64,000 nt of DNA from positions 238,436 through 302,435 of the forward strand of contig JAAOMT010000219.1 in assembly GCA_016748015.1 (NCBI GenBank), read 5' to 3'. Of the stretch, positions 35,688-47,675 are shown piece after piece. Each line of letters opens with the position of its first letter. Position 1 is the stretch's first letter. A program made the translations under genes and the position numbers. Under the pieces are notes generated by a model that ran no database searches, had not been told where the DNA came from, and saw only the letters and a program-made list of their open reading frames with translations. The DNA is from Geosiphon pyriformis. Taxonomy: Eukaryota; Glomeromycota; Glomeromycetes; Archaeosporales; Geosiphonaceae.

Positions 35688-35948
35688 GGAAAATGATATA
35701 TTTTCGGTGGCCTGTAGAATGATTTGCTTCAGAAGTTTGAATTGCTCATATATATGGACAAAAAAACTTGATCATAATCCAAAATTAGGCCTTTCACGTG
35801 TAGGAAAGGCTTTTTATTTAGAAATAAAAAAATTTCCGAGATTCTTCATTACTTGGACTTTAAGTTTTCTGCAATAGAGTTACAATAGAATAGTTTAATT
35901 CCTCTTTGCTTTTGTGCTTTTCTCTATCGCCTTTATTTCCTTCCGAAA
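35688..35948. promoter_or_regulatory. bidirectional promoter between the SPX-deacylase and MPC1 genes
   Basis: Start codons diverge across 261 bp. T-rich stretches with 'ctctttgcttttgtgctttt' lie just before MPC1. I see no clear phosphate-response (CACGTG/CACGTT) core, though a cacgtg-like cacgtgtag occurs at about 35796; with one copy this is weak. Confidence 0.35.
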
Positions 35949-36749
35949 ATGACTACTTCGTGGGGCTCGCGTTTATCACAATACATTACCACTCAGGAGT
36001 TTCGTAACTATCTAATGAGGTTGTTAGAGAGAGCAGATTGGCATTCATCTCTTTACACTCAATTTGATTACAATTTATTATTCCATACTTCAGGCTTGAA
36101 TATTATTAATACCTTTTTTTATGTTAATTATTTTTAGCACTGTGAGTATTTATATTTTATGTTAAAAAATGGGCTAAATTATTGTTAAATTACTCAAAAT
36201 TTCATTTTTTAATAGCATTTTTGGGGTCCAGGTATTATATTTTCAAATGGGAAATTAAATTCTTGATAAAATTTGTGTGTAATGAAAATTATTTATTTAT
36301 AGTTGCTAATTGGGGTTTACCACTCGCGGCCATTGCTGATTTTAAAAAGGATCCAGAATTCATATCACCAAAAATGACACCAGGTAAAAATTATTGGATA
36401 TATTTGTGGTTTGATTTTTATTTGAGGAGATCAATTTCTTTAAATCCCTTGTATGATTTTATTAGCAATGATGATTTATTCAGCAGCATTTATGAGATTT
36501 GCTTGGATGGTACAACCACGAAATTATCTTCTTTTTGCTTGTCATTTTGCTAACGAGTCGGCACAGATTGTTCAAGCTTACCGTTATATTGATTATTTCA
36601 AGTATGTACTAAATAGCTTTGTTTCAATTGCTCAAAATCTATTTGGAATTGCAACAAATTTTATCATTTTTATCAAATATAGAATGGGTGGTAAAGAGAA
36701 AGCTTTCAAGGCAAAACTGGAGACACCAAAAGTGGACACAGCATCTTAA
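35949..36749 (+). CDS. mitochondrial pyruvate carrier subunit MPC1
   Basis: Inner-membrane carrier subunit; with its MPC2/3 partner it imports pyruvate into mitochondria. Six exons keep frame: 35949-36019, 36138-36141, 36216-36231, 36303-36383, 36466-36601, 36683-36749, giving 124 residues, as expected. Conserved blocks are all there: [53 protein letters not shown], and [14 protein letters not shown]. Exon 2 is only four bases (CACT) between ag and gtgagt; with it the protein reads the invariant Met-Ser-Thr-His-Phe-Trp, without it the frame breaks. Exon 3 is 16 nt. Three short membrane segments follow from the family fold. Confidence 0.95.
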
Positions 36750-37180
36750 TCGTAGTTTAGGAAGATAAATAGATAATTAAATAAATTTTCGCTTTCGTTT
36801 TTATTTACACTAAGTTGTAGCCTTTATAAACTAAAGAAAAATATTAAATTATAACAACAATGAGATTGACAATATCCTGGAAATAAGATTTTGATAAGTC
36901 GATTAACTTACGCGTCGTTAGATTATCTTTGGTTGGGGGCGGAAGTTTTGTCATTTGTTTGCTTCAATTCCAAATACGACATCACAGTTACGTCACACGC
37001 TCCCGGTAGATAAAACTATAATAACTGACAAATGAAAAATTTGAATGTTTTTTCCAGGAGTACATGTTCTTCAAATTACGTTTTAGCTCACCTCCTTATT
37101 TCTTATCCGGGAAGATTCAATAAAAATACCTTGGGGTTATTTTCTTCCCAAACTACAAATAAACCTCTAAAAAATTTTCA
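36750..37180. other. intergenic region between MPC1 and the oxysterol-binding protein gene
   Basis: 431 bp between two plus-strand genes. A GC-richer patch with acgcgtcg (about 36911) and cacgctcccgg (about 36996) precedes the OSBP start; likely promoter. No ORF. Confidence 0.4.
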
Positions 37181-38880
37181 ATGAACACCGAGAATTTTGA
37201 TGATACTGAGGATTTCTTTGAATCTTTTGATGGTTCTAATTACATTGAAAATGATGTTACTATAGAAGTTTCAGAAGCACTCCATGAATCTGGCGCCTTA
37301 TCCTCATACATTGCTTCTGCATTCGCTGGATATCCCGACCATTTACGCGTGCGTTTATCATTAAATCAAAAATCAATATGGCCCGACGTATCGTTGTGGT
37401 CAATACTAAAAAACTCAATTGGGAAAGATTTGAGTAAGATCACATTGCCTGTCTATTTCAATGAACCGACTTCCATGTTACAACGTATGGCCGAAGATAT
37501 GGAATATAGTGAATTATTGGATATTGCTGCTCGACATAAGGAGAGCACTGAACGCATTTTATATGTGGCCGCTTTTGCAATGAGCAATTATTCTAGCACC
37601 GTTGGACGAGTGGCAAAACCCTTTAATCCCTTATTGGTAGGCAATCTTTACGAGATGCGTGATTTAATTGAACTTTTCCATGATTCTAGAAATTTTTTTA
37701 TAGGGTGAAACATATGAATACGTCAGACCCGATAAGACCTTTCGCTATATTTCTGAACAAGTTAGTCATCATCCGGTAAAGTTTTCTATTTCATTTTTAC
37801 CTTGGTTTATTTATTGCTTGAGAAAATGTTTAATTTTATCTGAATGATTAGCCAATTAGTGCATGTTACTGTGAATCTCCACATTACGATTTTTTTTCTG
37901 AAGTAGATGTAAAGTCAAGGTTTTGGGGAAAATCTTTCGAAATATTACCAAAAGGAGTTTCCCACGTGAATTTAAAAGTTCCTAAAGAATATTGGCCAAA
38001 AGACCAGAAAGAACGAAATCCTAATTCTTTCCCAGCAAAAGGCAACCCTAAAGCATTTTCAGAACATTACTCATGGAAAAAGGTTACGACTTGCGTGAAC
38101 AATTTAATCGTTGGATCTCCTGTAATTGATCATTATGGTGATATGGTTATCACAAATCATTTGACTGGTGACAAGTGTACCTTAACATTTAAAGCTCGTG
38201 GGTGGCGTGGAAAAGATGCATATGAGATAAGGGGCGTAGTTAATGATGCACAAGGTACAGAAGTTTGGGAAATTGCCGGAAGATGGAATGAACGATTAGT
38301 TGCTCGAAGAAGTATCGGGGCTCGTCATTCATCAAATGAACATGATCTAGGGAGTGATGCAGCCGCAGAATCAGCTACCTTACCCAATGAAATAGATAAT
38401 AATGGGGCAATATCTCCGACAACCATAGAGAAACCAACAAATTCAAAATCATTAAGTCGTCGAACTATTCATTTATTATGGAAACGTGCAACTTTACCGG
38501 AAGAACCAATTCTGTTCAATCTTACCCCTTTCGCATTAACTCTTAATGATCTACCAGATTCTTTAAAGCCTTGGGTTGCACCTACTGATTCACGTATGAG
38601 GCCTGACCAACGTGCCATGGAAAATGGCAACTATGATTTAGCCAGTTCTGAGAAGACTCGTCTCGAAGAAAAACAACGCTCTAAACGAGCTGCGCGTGAA
38701 CAAGGAGAAATTGAAGAATGGAAACCACGTTGGTTTAAACGCGATGTTGAGCCTGATACCACCGAAGGATATTGGTTATTTAATCATGAGTATTGGCAAG
38801 AACGTGAACGGACTGGGAAAGAAAAAACCGAGGGAACTGGGCCTGGTAAATGGAATATCCAAGATGATGATATATTCTAA
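37181..38880 (+). CDS. oxysterol-binding protein-related lipid transfer protein (Osh-like)
   Basis: Transfers sterols or phosphoinositides between membranes at contact sites. Three exons keep frame: 37181-37636, 37704-37775, 37852-38880, giving 518 residues. The ORD signature EQVSHHPP is created exactly across the exon 2/3 junction, next to ISACYCES. The N-terminal lid and sterol pocket region shows [17 protein letters not shown], the canonical block; the phosphate-binding His pair is intact. [14 protein letters not shown] and the C-terminal [14 protein letters not shown] / WKPRWFKRD region complete the domain. No PH or ankyrin domain precedes it, so it is a short-form ORP like yeast Osh4-7 in layout. 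No defects seen. Confidence 0.93.
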
Positions 38881-39120
38881 GTCAGTATTTATTAGCAAGG
38901 CAAAGATTGTGGATAAAGTAAAAAGTAAAAATTGTCGGTGCCTTAGAATTATATGAATTTTATTTTTAAATTATGTTTTGGATCATGACAGCATTATATT
39001 ATCCAAAAATAGTGAAATTTATTTTTGGTGGCAATTGTTGTAACATCGAATCAAAATTAAGCCAATGAAATTTTGACATTTACCATAATTCGCTGCATAA
39101 AACTCGGGGTGAGTGTATGG
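38881..39120. other. 3' flank of the OSBP gene and repeat boundary
   Basis: Transition from genic to repeat sequence; no ORF or element end is recognised. The remnant transposon becomes alignable from about 39120. Confidence 0.4.
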
Positions 39121-39332
39121 GTTAGAATCTAGTTTTTAACTTATGATTGCTTTATACAGTCAATATTTTTGTGGTATGCAATACAAGCAGTTAAAAACAA
39201 ACATGTAATATGCACAAAATATTACTTATTTAAACAAATTTCAATCTTGGGGATCTATTTCAATTTGCCAATAACTGTTAACCAAGTCTAAAGTTAAAAT
39301 CTATTTAGATTTTCCAAAAACATTTAACATAT
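39120..39332 (-). mobile_element. remnant of a dUTPase-type element (RT side), left of the nested insertions
   Basis: The sequence before element B, for example 'ggggatctatttcaatttgcc' and the following 70 bp, aligns with 440-500 of the first element (minus-strand RT, 'ggaatccatggcaacttgcc'). The alignment resumes at once after element B at 54559. So this is the left half of one old copy, split by the insertion, with strong C-to-T/G-to-A divergence. Homology is visible by eye but weak left of 39200. Confidence 0.65.
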
Positions 39333-39972
39333 TGTTACAGTTGAAACCCATACTTTTTATTAGTTATTACATGTATTAGCCATTGATGTTATATAATTAG
39401 CCATCTTATTTTTAGATAGTGATTATTGATTACTTTCAATAGCTATATAAGCAATAAGTTCTTTAACTGTAAAAAGACATAATCAAAGTAATGAAATAAA
39501 ACACTATTAATTACTTTCTTTCATATTGCTTATTCTTTTTTTTCTACTTTTAAGTATCTGAACATCTTGGAATAAAAGATTATTTGTTGTCATTTATATA
39601 TCTTATCTTTTTCTTTTCTTGATTTGTATTTGTTAGAATTAGTCTAAGAAACAATTGCTTGCTTTTGTGATTCATTGAATAAAGAAATAATTAAAAAGCA
39701 CAATAATACTTGTTATTGATTTTAAGAATTGCTGAATTAAGACATAAAATAATAGCAGTAGTATTATTTTGTTAATAATTATGGACTATTCTTTTATTTT
39801 CAAATTTCCAAAAAAATTTTGCAACTGTAATTTTTATGAGACTAATCATGCATATTGAATTTATACATATTCAATTTGCTTCCTTATTGTAATTTTCTCT
39901 TTGATTATTTCCATTACCCTACAATTCTGTTTTCTTTTGCTATTCATTAACTTGTTATTTTAACCTATAACA
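39333..39972 (+). repeat. 5' LTR of element B
   Basis: Starts TGTTACAG and ends TATAACA, a TGTTA...TAACA inverted terminus. It is preceded by ATAT, and the 3' LTR at 53892-54558 is followed by ATAT. The 640-bp sequence matches that 3' LTR throughout (same U3 variant with almost no 12-bp repeats). After its end comes 'taaaag' and a primer-binding-site-like region, tagtgttctttataaaattg. Confidence 0.85.
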
Positions 39973-40026
39973 TAAAAGTAGTGTTCTTTATAAAATTGTT
40001 AAAATCAACTTTGTTTTTTATTATAT

Positions 40027-40681
40027 TGTTATGGTTGAAACTTATACTTTTTATTAATTATCACATGTATTAGCCACTGATGTCATATAAATTAGCCACT
40101 TTATTTTTAGATAGTAATTATTGACCTAGTTGTTGACCTGATTATTGACCACTTTTGATAGCTATATAAGCAATGAATTTTTTAGCTGTAAAAAAGCATA
40201 TAAGAATCAAAGAAATAAAAGAAATAAAATAACAACTTCATCTCAATCCTTTTCTTATTGCTAATTTCCCTTTCCCTACTTTTAAGTATCTAAACATCTT
40301 AAAGATAAAAGATTACTTGTTGGTTATTCTTTATCTTTTTCCTAAAATGTGTAATTACAGCATTTGAAAATTATTGAATAAAACATGACTGAAGAGCACA
40401 TCTGATACTTGATATTAAATTCTAAAAGTGCTGATATAAGGCATAAAATTATACCAAGTGTGATCATTTGTTGACAATACAGACTATTCCTCTACCTTCA
40501 GATTTTTCAGTTACCTTTTAAAAAGAATAGCAACTGAGATATTTTATGAAACTAATCTTGCACATTGAATCCATATTTATTCAATTCACTCTTTGAAGTT
40601 AAATTTCTTTTGATTCCTTTCATCATCTTACAATTCTGTTTTCCCTTGCTATCTGTTAGCTTGTTACTCCAACCTGTAATA
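40027..40681 (+). repeat. 5' LTR of element A
   Basis: Begins TGTTATGGTTG directly after ATAT and ends at GTAATA (TAACA in other copies), followed by taaaag and the primer-binding-like tggtgcttcttg. Contains 'agctatataagcaatgaat' at about 40158, a TATATAA box that may drive transcription. Confidence 0.8.
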
Positions 40682-40733
40682 TAAAAGTGGTGCTTCTTGT
40701 GAAGTTGTTAAAATTCACTTTGTTTCTTATTGT

Positions 40734-42272
40734 ATGAGTGATTATTCATACCTGCTAGAACAATTAGAAGAATACTTTGAAGCACACAACAAAAACAATC
40801 TAAACTTTATTGAACTCAATCTTTTGCTCTCCTGCTTAATTTGCTTCCCCATTGAAAAACAATCCAATAGACAATTCCAAGACTTTTGGAACTGGTTCCT
40901 GAACAAGCATTCCACTGAAATCTACACCACTTATATAATCTATTACTTTAACTAAGCTTATTTTGAAGACAACTTTGAAGAAAGAAACAACAGTATTAAT
41001 CAGCTCTTATATTTTACAATCTTTGAACAACAGCCCCCTAATTTCGAATATCTGAATTATCAAATCCATATTTGGATTGCTGCCCATCAATCAACTGAAA
41101 CTTCTCTTAAAACAGAAGAAGAAAACTATTAAACTGCTCCTATTTTTAATCTTTTTTCAAGTGAATTAGAACACTCTACACAAACAGTTATATCTGAACC
41201 AATGGCTCAAGACCCTTTATAACAAAACATTCTGATTGCCCTCCAAGATATACAGACTGCTTTAGGGTGAAAAAACAACACTCTATTACTATTATTCAGA
41301 AGTAATGCCCAAGATTCAATTGAATGGTTGGATAATTTTAAAAGAGCTGCCACAGCCAACCAGTATGATAAAAAATACAAGTTCTAAATTGTTAGTGGCT
41401 ACCTCCAAGGCTCTTCTGCTATCTGGTTTTCACAAGAAACAGATGCCAATGCTCAACACAGAATAATCAGATGGACACCAACCAATACTGAAGAAGAAAA
41501 TATCTTTTTTATTATCCAGTTTGAAACCAAGTTCAGAATTCCAATATTAATATCCAAATGATGCATAGCATTGAAAAAAAGAACCCAAGGCCCTGGAAAA
41601 GTAGTGACTGAATATGCCAAAGCTATCAGAAAGCTAATCAAACGTGTAGATTCTAGAAGAAACTGGACAGAAGAGCAAAAGATCTATTTCTTCACAAAAA
41701 GATTAAGAACTGATTTATTATATGCTCTTTGGCCTTTCTTGGCTTTAAAAGACAACCCAACAATGGACATGGTTATTGAACTTGCTCAACAAATTGAAGA
41801 CAACCAAAAGATGTACTTGGAATCCACGTTTCCAGTTTTTGCTCTTGTTTCTATTATGACTTCTGCTCCACAAATGGCTGCTACTTTTTTTGCTGCTCAA
41901 ACTCAAAATCCAAATGAACATTTAATAGATAGGCTTACAACAAATCTTGTCTGGCTATTAGAACCTTTGGCTCAAGCAGTTAGAGAGAATTAACAACCCC
42001 AAAGACCCAGATTTGAACTCCACTTCAATTAACTCCAACAATCACCATATCAAAGATAGCAAAATCATGGCCCACCTGTGTGCTATTACTATGGACTAAC
42101 TGAACACTTCTTAAGAGACTGTAACAATTCTCCATTGCCCTCTCTAGCTCCCAGAAATAATAACACCCAGAATAACAGACTCAACAATAATAATGTTCTC
42201 AATCAAAGACCCAATTATGCCAACATCAATTTCTTTGGAGAGAATCCCTTAGTTGAAGCTATTGTTTATTAG
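40734..42272 (+). pseudogene. gag of element A
   Basis: Starts ATG at 40734 (MSDYSYLLEQLEEYFEAHNK). It runs with in-frame stops at 40953 (TAA; CAA in element D at 61027) and others to a retrotransposon gag core at 41571-41993 (TEYAKAIRKLIKRVD, FFTKRLRTDLLYALWPFLAL). The knuckle at about 42078 reads CYYYGLTEHFLRDC where element D has CYYCELIEHFSRDC, so one zinc Cys is lost (TGT to TAT). Role: capsid and RNA packaging. Confidence 0.75.
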
Positions 42273-42509
42273 TCTTTAAACTAATAGGCACACTTCCAAA
42301 GGGTGAGAGTGCAAGCCAACCAGAAGAAAACCTCTTTTTTGCTTTTAATTTAACTGATAATAACTATGACATGGATGAATTAGCAATCAACACTTTTAAA
42401 TCAACAAGAAAAAAAAAAAAGCCAAGGTTGATTTCATTTTAGATTCAAAAAAAGCCTCTACATCAATTGCTAATAACAATGAACTACTAAAGGCTAAAGT
42501 TTTTAAAAA

Positions 42510-43400
42510 TTCTCTAAAGTTGGAATTCCCAGAAATTGTACAAAAATCTGGATCCTATTTTGTTATCAAAAATCTTATGAAAACACCTGTACATATTACA
42601 TTTGGCCAACTAATGACCCATCCACAGTTCAGAAAAGATCTTTGTAAATTATTGATACCAAGAAAAAAACACCAAAAACCAACAAATGTCCTCACCAAGC
42701 TGGACTTACTGATAACAGCAATGTCACTCCTCTAATTTGTAAAGCCCAAGTGACTGGTTACTTCATTGACTTGATCCTAGACAGTAGATCATCTGTTAGT
42801 GTAATTGCCAAACACTTTTTTGAAGCAATTGGCAGAATAATTGATGAGTTTTCCACAAGACCAATGACCAACATACATAATGACAAGAAAAAAGACCTGG
42901 GCATAGCCAAAGCTATTTCTGTTCGCATCAATGATATCAGCATTGAAACAGATATGGAAATATCTGAAGCAAAAAAGTATACCATCATTGTTAGTAATAA
43001 GTGGCTTAAGAAAGCCAAAGCACTACTTGACTATGAACTGTGTAAGCTAACCATCAAATGTGGTGAAAAGTCTATTGTGGTTAAGTGCTATCATTAAACA
43101 ACCTCTCCAGTACCCAAGCAAACCAGAAAGAAAAACAATCAGATGAATCAGATGATGATAAGAGTGATAATGAAGATCAAGAAAAACAAGAAAAAACTGT
43201 TGAACTTGCTTATACTATTTTTACCAGCAATGGCAAGCCACTGGACAATGTTAAAGCTGACAAAGAAAAGATCATGGTAAATGGCAAGCTGATCTGTTGG
43301 CCTTACTATAATATTTTCAGAAAAACTTTTGACAGAAAACCTAGCAAGAAAGCCAAATACAATTATTGGTGGCATGGCTCTTATGCATGGTGTTAGTGCA
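42510..43400 (+). pseudogene. protease region of element A
   Basis: GYFIDLILDSRSSVSVIAKH is the retropepsin active-site strand, but with Arg where D-S/T-G has Gly. Upstream (42520-42735) is a conserved segment with HITFGQLMTHPQFRK; downstream VSNKWLKKAKALLDYELCKL is the C-terminal protease strand. A frame change or stop near 43097 leads into an acidic linker (DESDDDKSDNEDQEKQ). Confidence 0.65.
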
Positions 43401-43822
43401 ATAAATCTTTGTATTTACCAAGTGATGAATGCAAATTCTGCCTGATCTATTACAAAAATTGGAAGCCAATTAGTTTGATACCTAAAGAAGAACTAAAAGA
43501 AGTACAGAAGTTTTTTAAGAATAAACCACCTAAGATCCAATTTCTAGTTGTAAAACAAAAAAAGCCTTTATTTAAAGAAAAAAAAGTGGACATTGAAAAT
43601 CTGTTGGCTAGAAATGACTCAATTATCTCAAAAAAAGGTGATACTCCTGGATGAACTCATGTGATACAACATACCATCACCACAAAAAAAACTTGTCCCA
43701 TTTATTTAAAGCCTTATTAATTCAATCGATGTAATGATGAGTTTATCAAGAAAGAAATAAACCGGATGAAAGATCTTGAATTCATACAAGAAACCAAGAG
43801 TAAATAATCTTTCTCAGTTGTA

Positions 43823-44960
43823 GTGGTATCTAAGAAAGATAGAATTCTATGTTTTTGTGTTGACTATTGCCAATTAAATGCCATCATTATAAGAGACATG
43901 TACCCACTCTTCAAAATTGATGCAATGCTAGATAAATTCAATGGTGCTGCTTTTTTCTCAACCATTAACTTAACTACTGGATTCTGGCAAGTAGAAATGA
44001 ATCCAGAAAGCAAAAAGAAAACTGTCTTCATCACCAAGTATGGCATTTATAAATTTACAATCATGCCTTTTGGTTTCACCAATGCTCCTCCCATCTGTCA
44101 ATGTCTAATAGATAAAATGTTTGAATCAGTAAAAGAAAACTTTGTTCTGGTTTACTTAGATGACATAATGGTATATTCAAAAACCTGGAATGAACATCTT
44201 GAACATTTACAGAAGGTTTTTGACCTGCTCAAAAATACTGGTCTTAAGATCAACCCAATCAAATCTTTTTTTGGACATCAATCCACCCAGTTTCTTGGTT
44301 ATCTTATTATAAAAGATGAAATTTTCTCTGATCCAGATAAAGTTGAAAAAGTTCAAAACATTAGACAACCAATGAATGTTCCTGAATTATGCTTTTTCCT
44401 TGGTTTGGCCTCTTACTATTGCAAATTTATCAAAGATTTCTCCAAAATTGCCTTTTTTCTTAATCAGTTACTCAAAAAAAATGTCAATTATCACTGGAGC
44501 ACTCATTAACAAAAAGCTTTTAAATTTCTGAAGGAAAAACTTGTTACTGAACCAATTCTCAAACAACCTAATCTGACCCAATCTTTTATCTTCCACACTA
44601 ATGTATCTGGCTATGGACTTGGTGCTGTTCTTTTACAGAAAAATGAAAATGGCAGAAAACATGCCATAGCATATGCCAGTAGATCTCTCACACCAGCAGA
44701 AAAGAACTATTCACTTACTGAACAGAAATGCTTAGTAGTAGTTTGGGCTACTAGCTACTGGAATCAATATCTTCTTGGTGCAAAATTCTTAGTGGTAATA
44801 GATTATCAAGCCTTGGTTTGGCTGCACAAGAAAAAGAAGCTGGAACACAAACAAATAACTTGCTGGATACTTCACTTGGATGAATTTAACTATGATATTT
44901 AATACCACAAAGGAGCAAATCATTAAAATGCTAATGCTCTTTTTAGACTTACCATCCAGT
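43823..44960 (+). pseudogene. reverse transcriptase and RNase H of element A
   Basis: RT: FCVDYCQLNAI, STINLTTGFWQVEM, MPFGFTNAPPICQ, VYLDDIMVYSKTW (intact catalytic YLDD), FLGYLI; this is the Ty3/gypsy series. RNase H follows from 44580: HTNVSGYGLGAVLLQKN (normally T-D-x-S-G-Y-G-L-G; Asp is Asn here), YASRSLTPAEKNYSLTEQKCL (Glu kept), and the H-K-A-N terminal block at about 44905 broken by a stop. In a live element these copy genomic RNA into DNA. Confidence 0.85.
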
Positions 44961-45229
44961 AATAATACAATCTCTCAAACCAAACCAACTTAATTATTAA
45001 TAACTCCTTCATAAACAAACACAATAATGGATTTGAACAACTACTCTGCCTTAATAGAATTTTTGGGTAAAAGACAATACCCATCAGAATACACTTGACA
45101 GCAAAGAGAACATTTGCACAAACAATCAAATTTCTATTTGATCCGCCAGAACTAATTATACAAAAAAAAACAGAAAAAATTCTGACTGCTCTCAGAAAGT
45201 TATCAGATTTAAAGAAAAAGAAATTGTAA

Positions 45230-46280
45230 TATACAACATGCACATTGACCCTTTAGCTGGACACTTTGAAAAAACAAAAACAATTCAGAAAACTTTAGCT
45301 CACTATTATTGGCCTACCTTGAAAAAAGACATTGCTGAATACATCAAAACCTGTGACATCTGCCAAAGAAGAGGCAAACCTAATCGCAAAGAAGATATCC
45401 ATCCAATCTCTGTTGATTAACCATTTGACAGAATTGGTATAAATGTTGTTGGACCTTTAACAATAACTCCTAATGGCAACAGATACATTATTATAGCTAC
45501 TAACTATCTTACAAAGTAGATAGAAGCAAGAGCCACCTCAGACCAAACAGCAGTCTCAATAGCCAATTTTATTTATAAAGATATTATCTGCCATTATGAC
45601 TGCCCAAAAGAACTTTTATCTGATAGAGGAAGAGCTTTTCTCAGTACACTGGTTGAAAAACTTTGTAGAAAAATGGGAATATGTCATAAACTTTCTTCCT
45701 TTTATTACCCATAAACAAATAGCCTAGTGGAATGTTTTAATAAAACACTATGTGAAACTCTAACCAAAACTAGTGAAAAAACAAACTTATGGGAAAAAGT
45801 ACTGCCCTCAGCTTTGTTTGCTTATAGAACTGTAAATTATAACATAACAAGTTATGAACTTTTTTATCTGCTCTATGAATGCATGGCAACACTACCAATA
45901 GAAACTAACATTGAAACAATACTCTTTAAAGAGATCACAATAGAAAATTACAAAGACATTTTGCAAAGAAAACTTGATACCATTCTTGATTCCCTGATAG
46001 AAGCATGAATAATTGCTTTTGAAAAGATAAAACAGTTTCAAGAAAAGCTTAAGAAAAAAAAAACCTATAAAATACTTTCTTTAAGTGTTAATGACTTGGT
46101 ACTAGAATACTATTCTAACAGAGACAATGTTTATAGTGATAAATTCTCTAGCTGATAGAAAAGACCCTTTATAGTCAACAAAGTTTTGAACAATGGTTCT
46201 TATATTCTTCAAAATCAATCCGAAACAATCTTCAATGATCATTCTGTTCATGATACACAACTCAAGAAATATCATAAACG
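45230..46280 (+). pseudogene. integrase of element A with GPY/F-like tail
   Basis: The H2C2 zinc module is GHFEKTKTIQKTLAHYYWP...YIKTCDICQRRG at 45256-45380. The catalytic core starts FDRIGINVVGPLTI (D of DDE) at about 45424; SDRGRAFLS (second Asp) at about 45619; and a third block around NSLVECFNKTLCETL (Glu) at 45717. The stop before 'IEARATSD' replaces a Trp codon. The tail RPFIVNKVLNNGSYIL (46166-46213) resembles the GPY/F module. Five or so stops interrupt. Confidence 0.8.
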
Positions 46281-46382
46281 ACCTGATTGGCTGCCTGTTG
46301 TGGTAATACCGACTCAATTAATCAACAAAAATCAAGTATAAATAAATTCACCATTCCCAAAACAGAGGTATCTTCAATTGAC

Positions 46383-47038
46383 ATGAACAATTATTTTCTG
46401 GATCAAAACATTCAAAACACCTTCTATACTCTTCATGAGTATTGGATCAAAAACTATCCAAATACTATTCTGACCATTGAAAAACAAACCACCATAATTG
46501 ATAACAGTAGAACACATACTGTTATTAAACCAAAGAAAACTACTACCAGAAGAGAAAAAATTGGTAGTAAAATGGATAAATATCTGTTAGAAAGTATAAC
46601 AACAGCTATACTTCTACCTTCCAGCACAATTGGAAAAACACTCCAAAAAATCTTACTTATAGACAAAAACTTGTCATATGAAAGGCAATTAGAATTCTAT
46701 AATCACCTTGGTAAAATTATAGAGAATATGAAACTCATGAAGAAAACAACTTCAAAGATACAGACAGAAATTTTGGACATTATATTGTTAGATGTCCCAA
46801 GAGTTTTAACTATTGCTAGAAAAGCCAAAACTCTAATATAAAGATTTAGTCTTTTAGATACAAAACTCATTTTGTCTCAAGTGTTATATACCTTATTTAC
46901 AAAAGACTTCAACAAACTAGTTAGCTTTGAGTTAGATAAAACTCTTCAAATAGATTACCCCATGAATAGCTTGATTTTGCTAGAGCTCAATCTTTTTGGA
47001 AAGAATGATATTATAGTTGAAATTTATACTTCTTATTA
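46383..47038 (+). CDS. extra 3' ORF of the element A family, unknown function
   Basis: After integrase, a frame beginning at MNNYFLDQNIQN (ATG 46383) runs about 218 codons, with one stop at 46841 (TAA where element B has CAA), and ends inside the 3' LTR. Element B keeps the same reading frame at 53270-53925 (for example KTLQKILSIDKNLSYGRQL against KTLQKILLIDKNLSYERQL in A). It is Lys/Ile/Leu-rich, likely helical, without signal peptide, Cys motifs or a clear membrane helix, so it does not look like an envelope protein. I do not recognise the family. Start choice is inferred because B has ATA at the same place. Confidence 0.55.
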
Positions 47039-47675
47039 ATTATCACATGTATTAGCCACTGATATCATATAAATTAGCCACTTTATTTTTAGATAGTGAT
47101 CATTGATCTGATCATTGACCTAGTTGTTGACCTGATTATTGACCACTTTTAACAGCTATATAAGCAATGAATCTCTTAACTGTAGAAAAGCATATAAAAA
47201 TCAAAGAAATAAAAGAAATAAAATAACAACTTCATCTTAATTCTTCTCTTATTGCTAATTTTTCTTTTCCTACTTTCAAGTATCTGAACATCTTAAAGAT
47301 AAAAAATTACTTGTTGGTTATTCTTTATCTTTTTCCTAAAACATGTAATTGCAGTATTTGAAGATTATTGAATAAAATGTAATTGAAGAACACATCTGAT
47401 ACTTGATATTGAATTCTAAGAGCATTAATGTAAGGCATAGAATTATACCAAGTATGATCATTTGTTAATAGTACAGACTATCTCTTTACCTTCAGATTCT
47501 CCAGTTACTTTTTAAAAAGAATAGCAGCTGAGATATTTTATGAGACTGATCTCACACATTGAATCCATACTTATTTAATTCGCTCTTTGAAATTGAATTC
47601 CCTTTGATTTCTTTTATTACTCTACAATCCTGTTCTCCCTTACTATCTGTTAGCTTATTACTCCAATCCGTAACA
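47006..47675 (+). repeat. 3' LTR of element A
   Basis: Begins TGATATTATAG (the 5' LTR begins TGTTATGG) and ends GTAACA, followed by ATAT. Same U3 variant as 40027-40681. Carries three full copies of a 12-bp repeat (tgacctgattat type) at 47103-47140 against two in the 5' LTR. Confidence 0.8.

Larger units (their letters stand above)
40027..47675 (+). mobile_element. element A: Ty3/gypsy-like retrotransposon inserted in the leader of element B
   Basis: LTRs 40027-40681 and 47006-47675, flanked by ATAT (40023-40026 and 47676-47679). The internal region has gag, protease, RT, RNase H, integrase, and an extra 3' ORF, all on the plus strand. Immediately after the 5' LTR come taaaag and tggtgcttcttgtgaag, a likely tRNA primer-binding site (TGG start). 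A purine-rich ggaaagaa precedes the 3' LTR. Frame is mostly kept but about a dozen stops break it (40953, 41130, 41219, 41268 and others), so it is not autonomous. It is less decayed than B, consistent with later insertion. Confidence 0.9.

Noticed and set aside
46383-47038. Envelope protein gene
   Set aside because: No signal peptide, transmembrane helix, Cys pattern or cleavage site; only its position resembles env.
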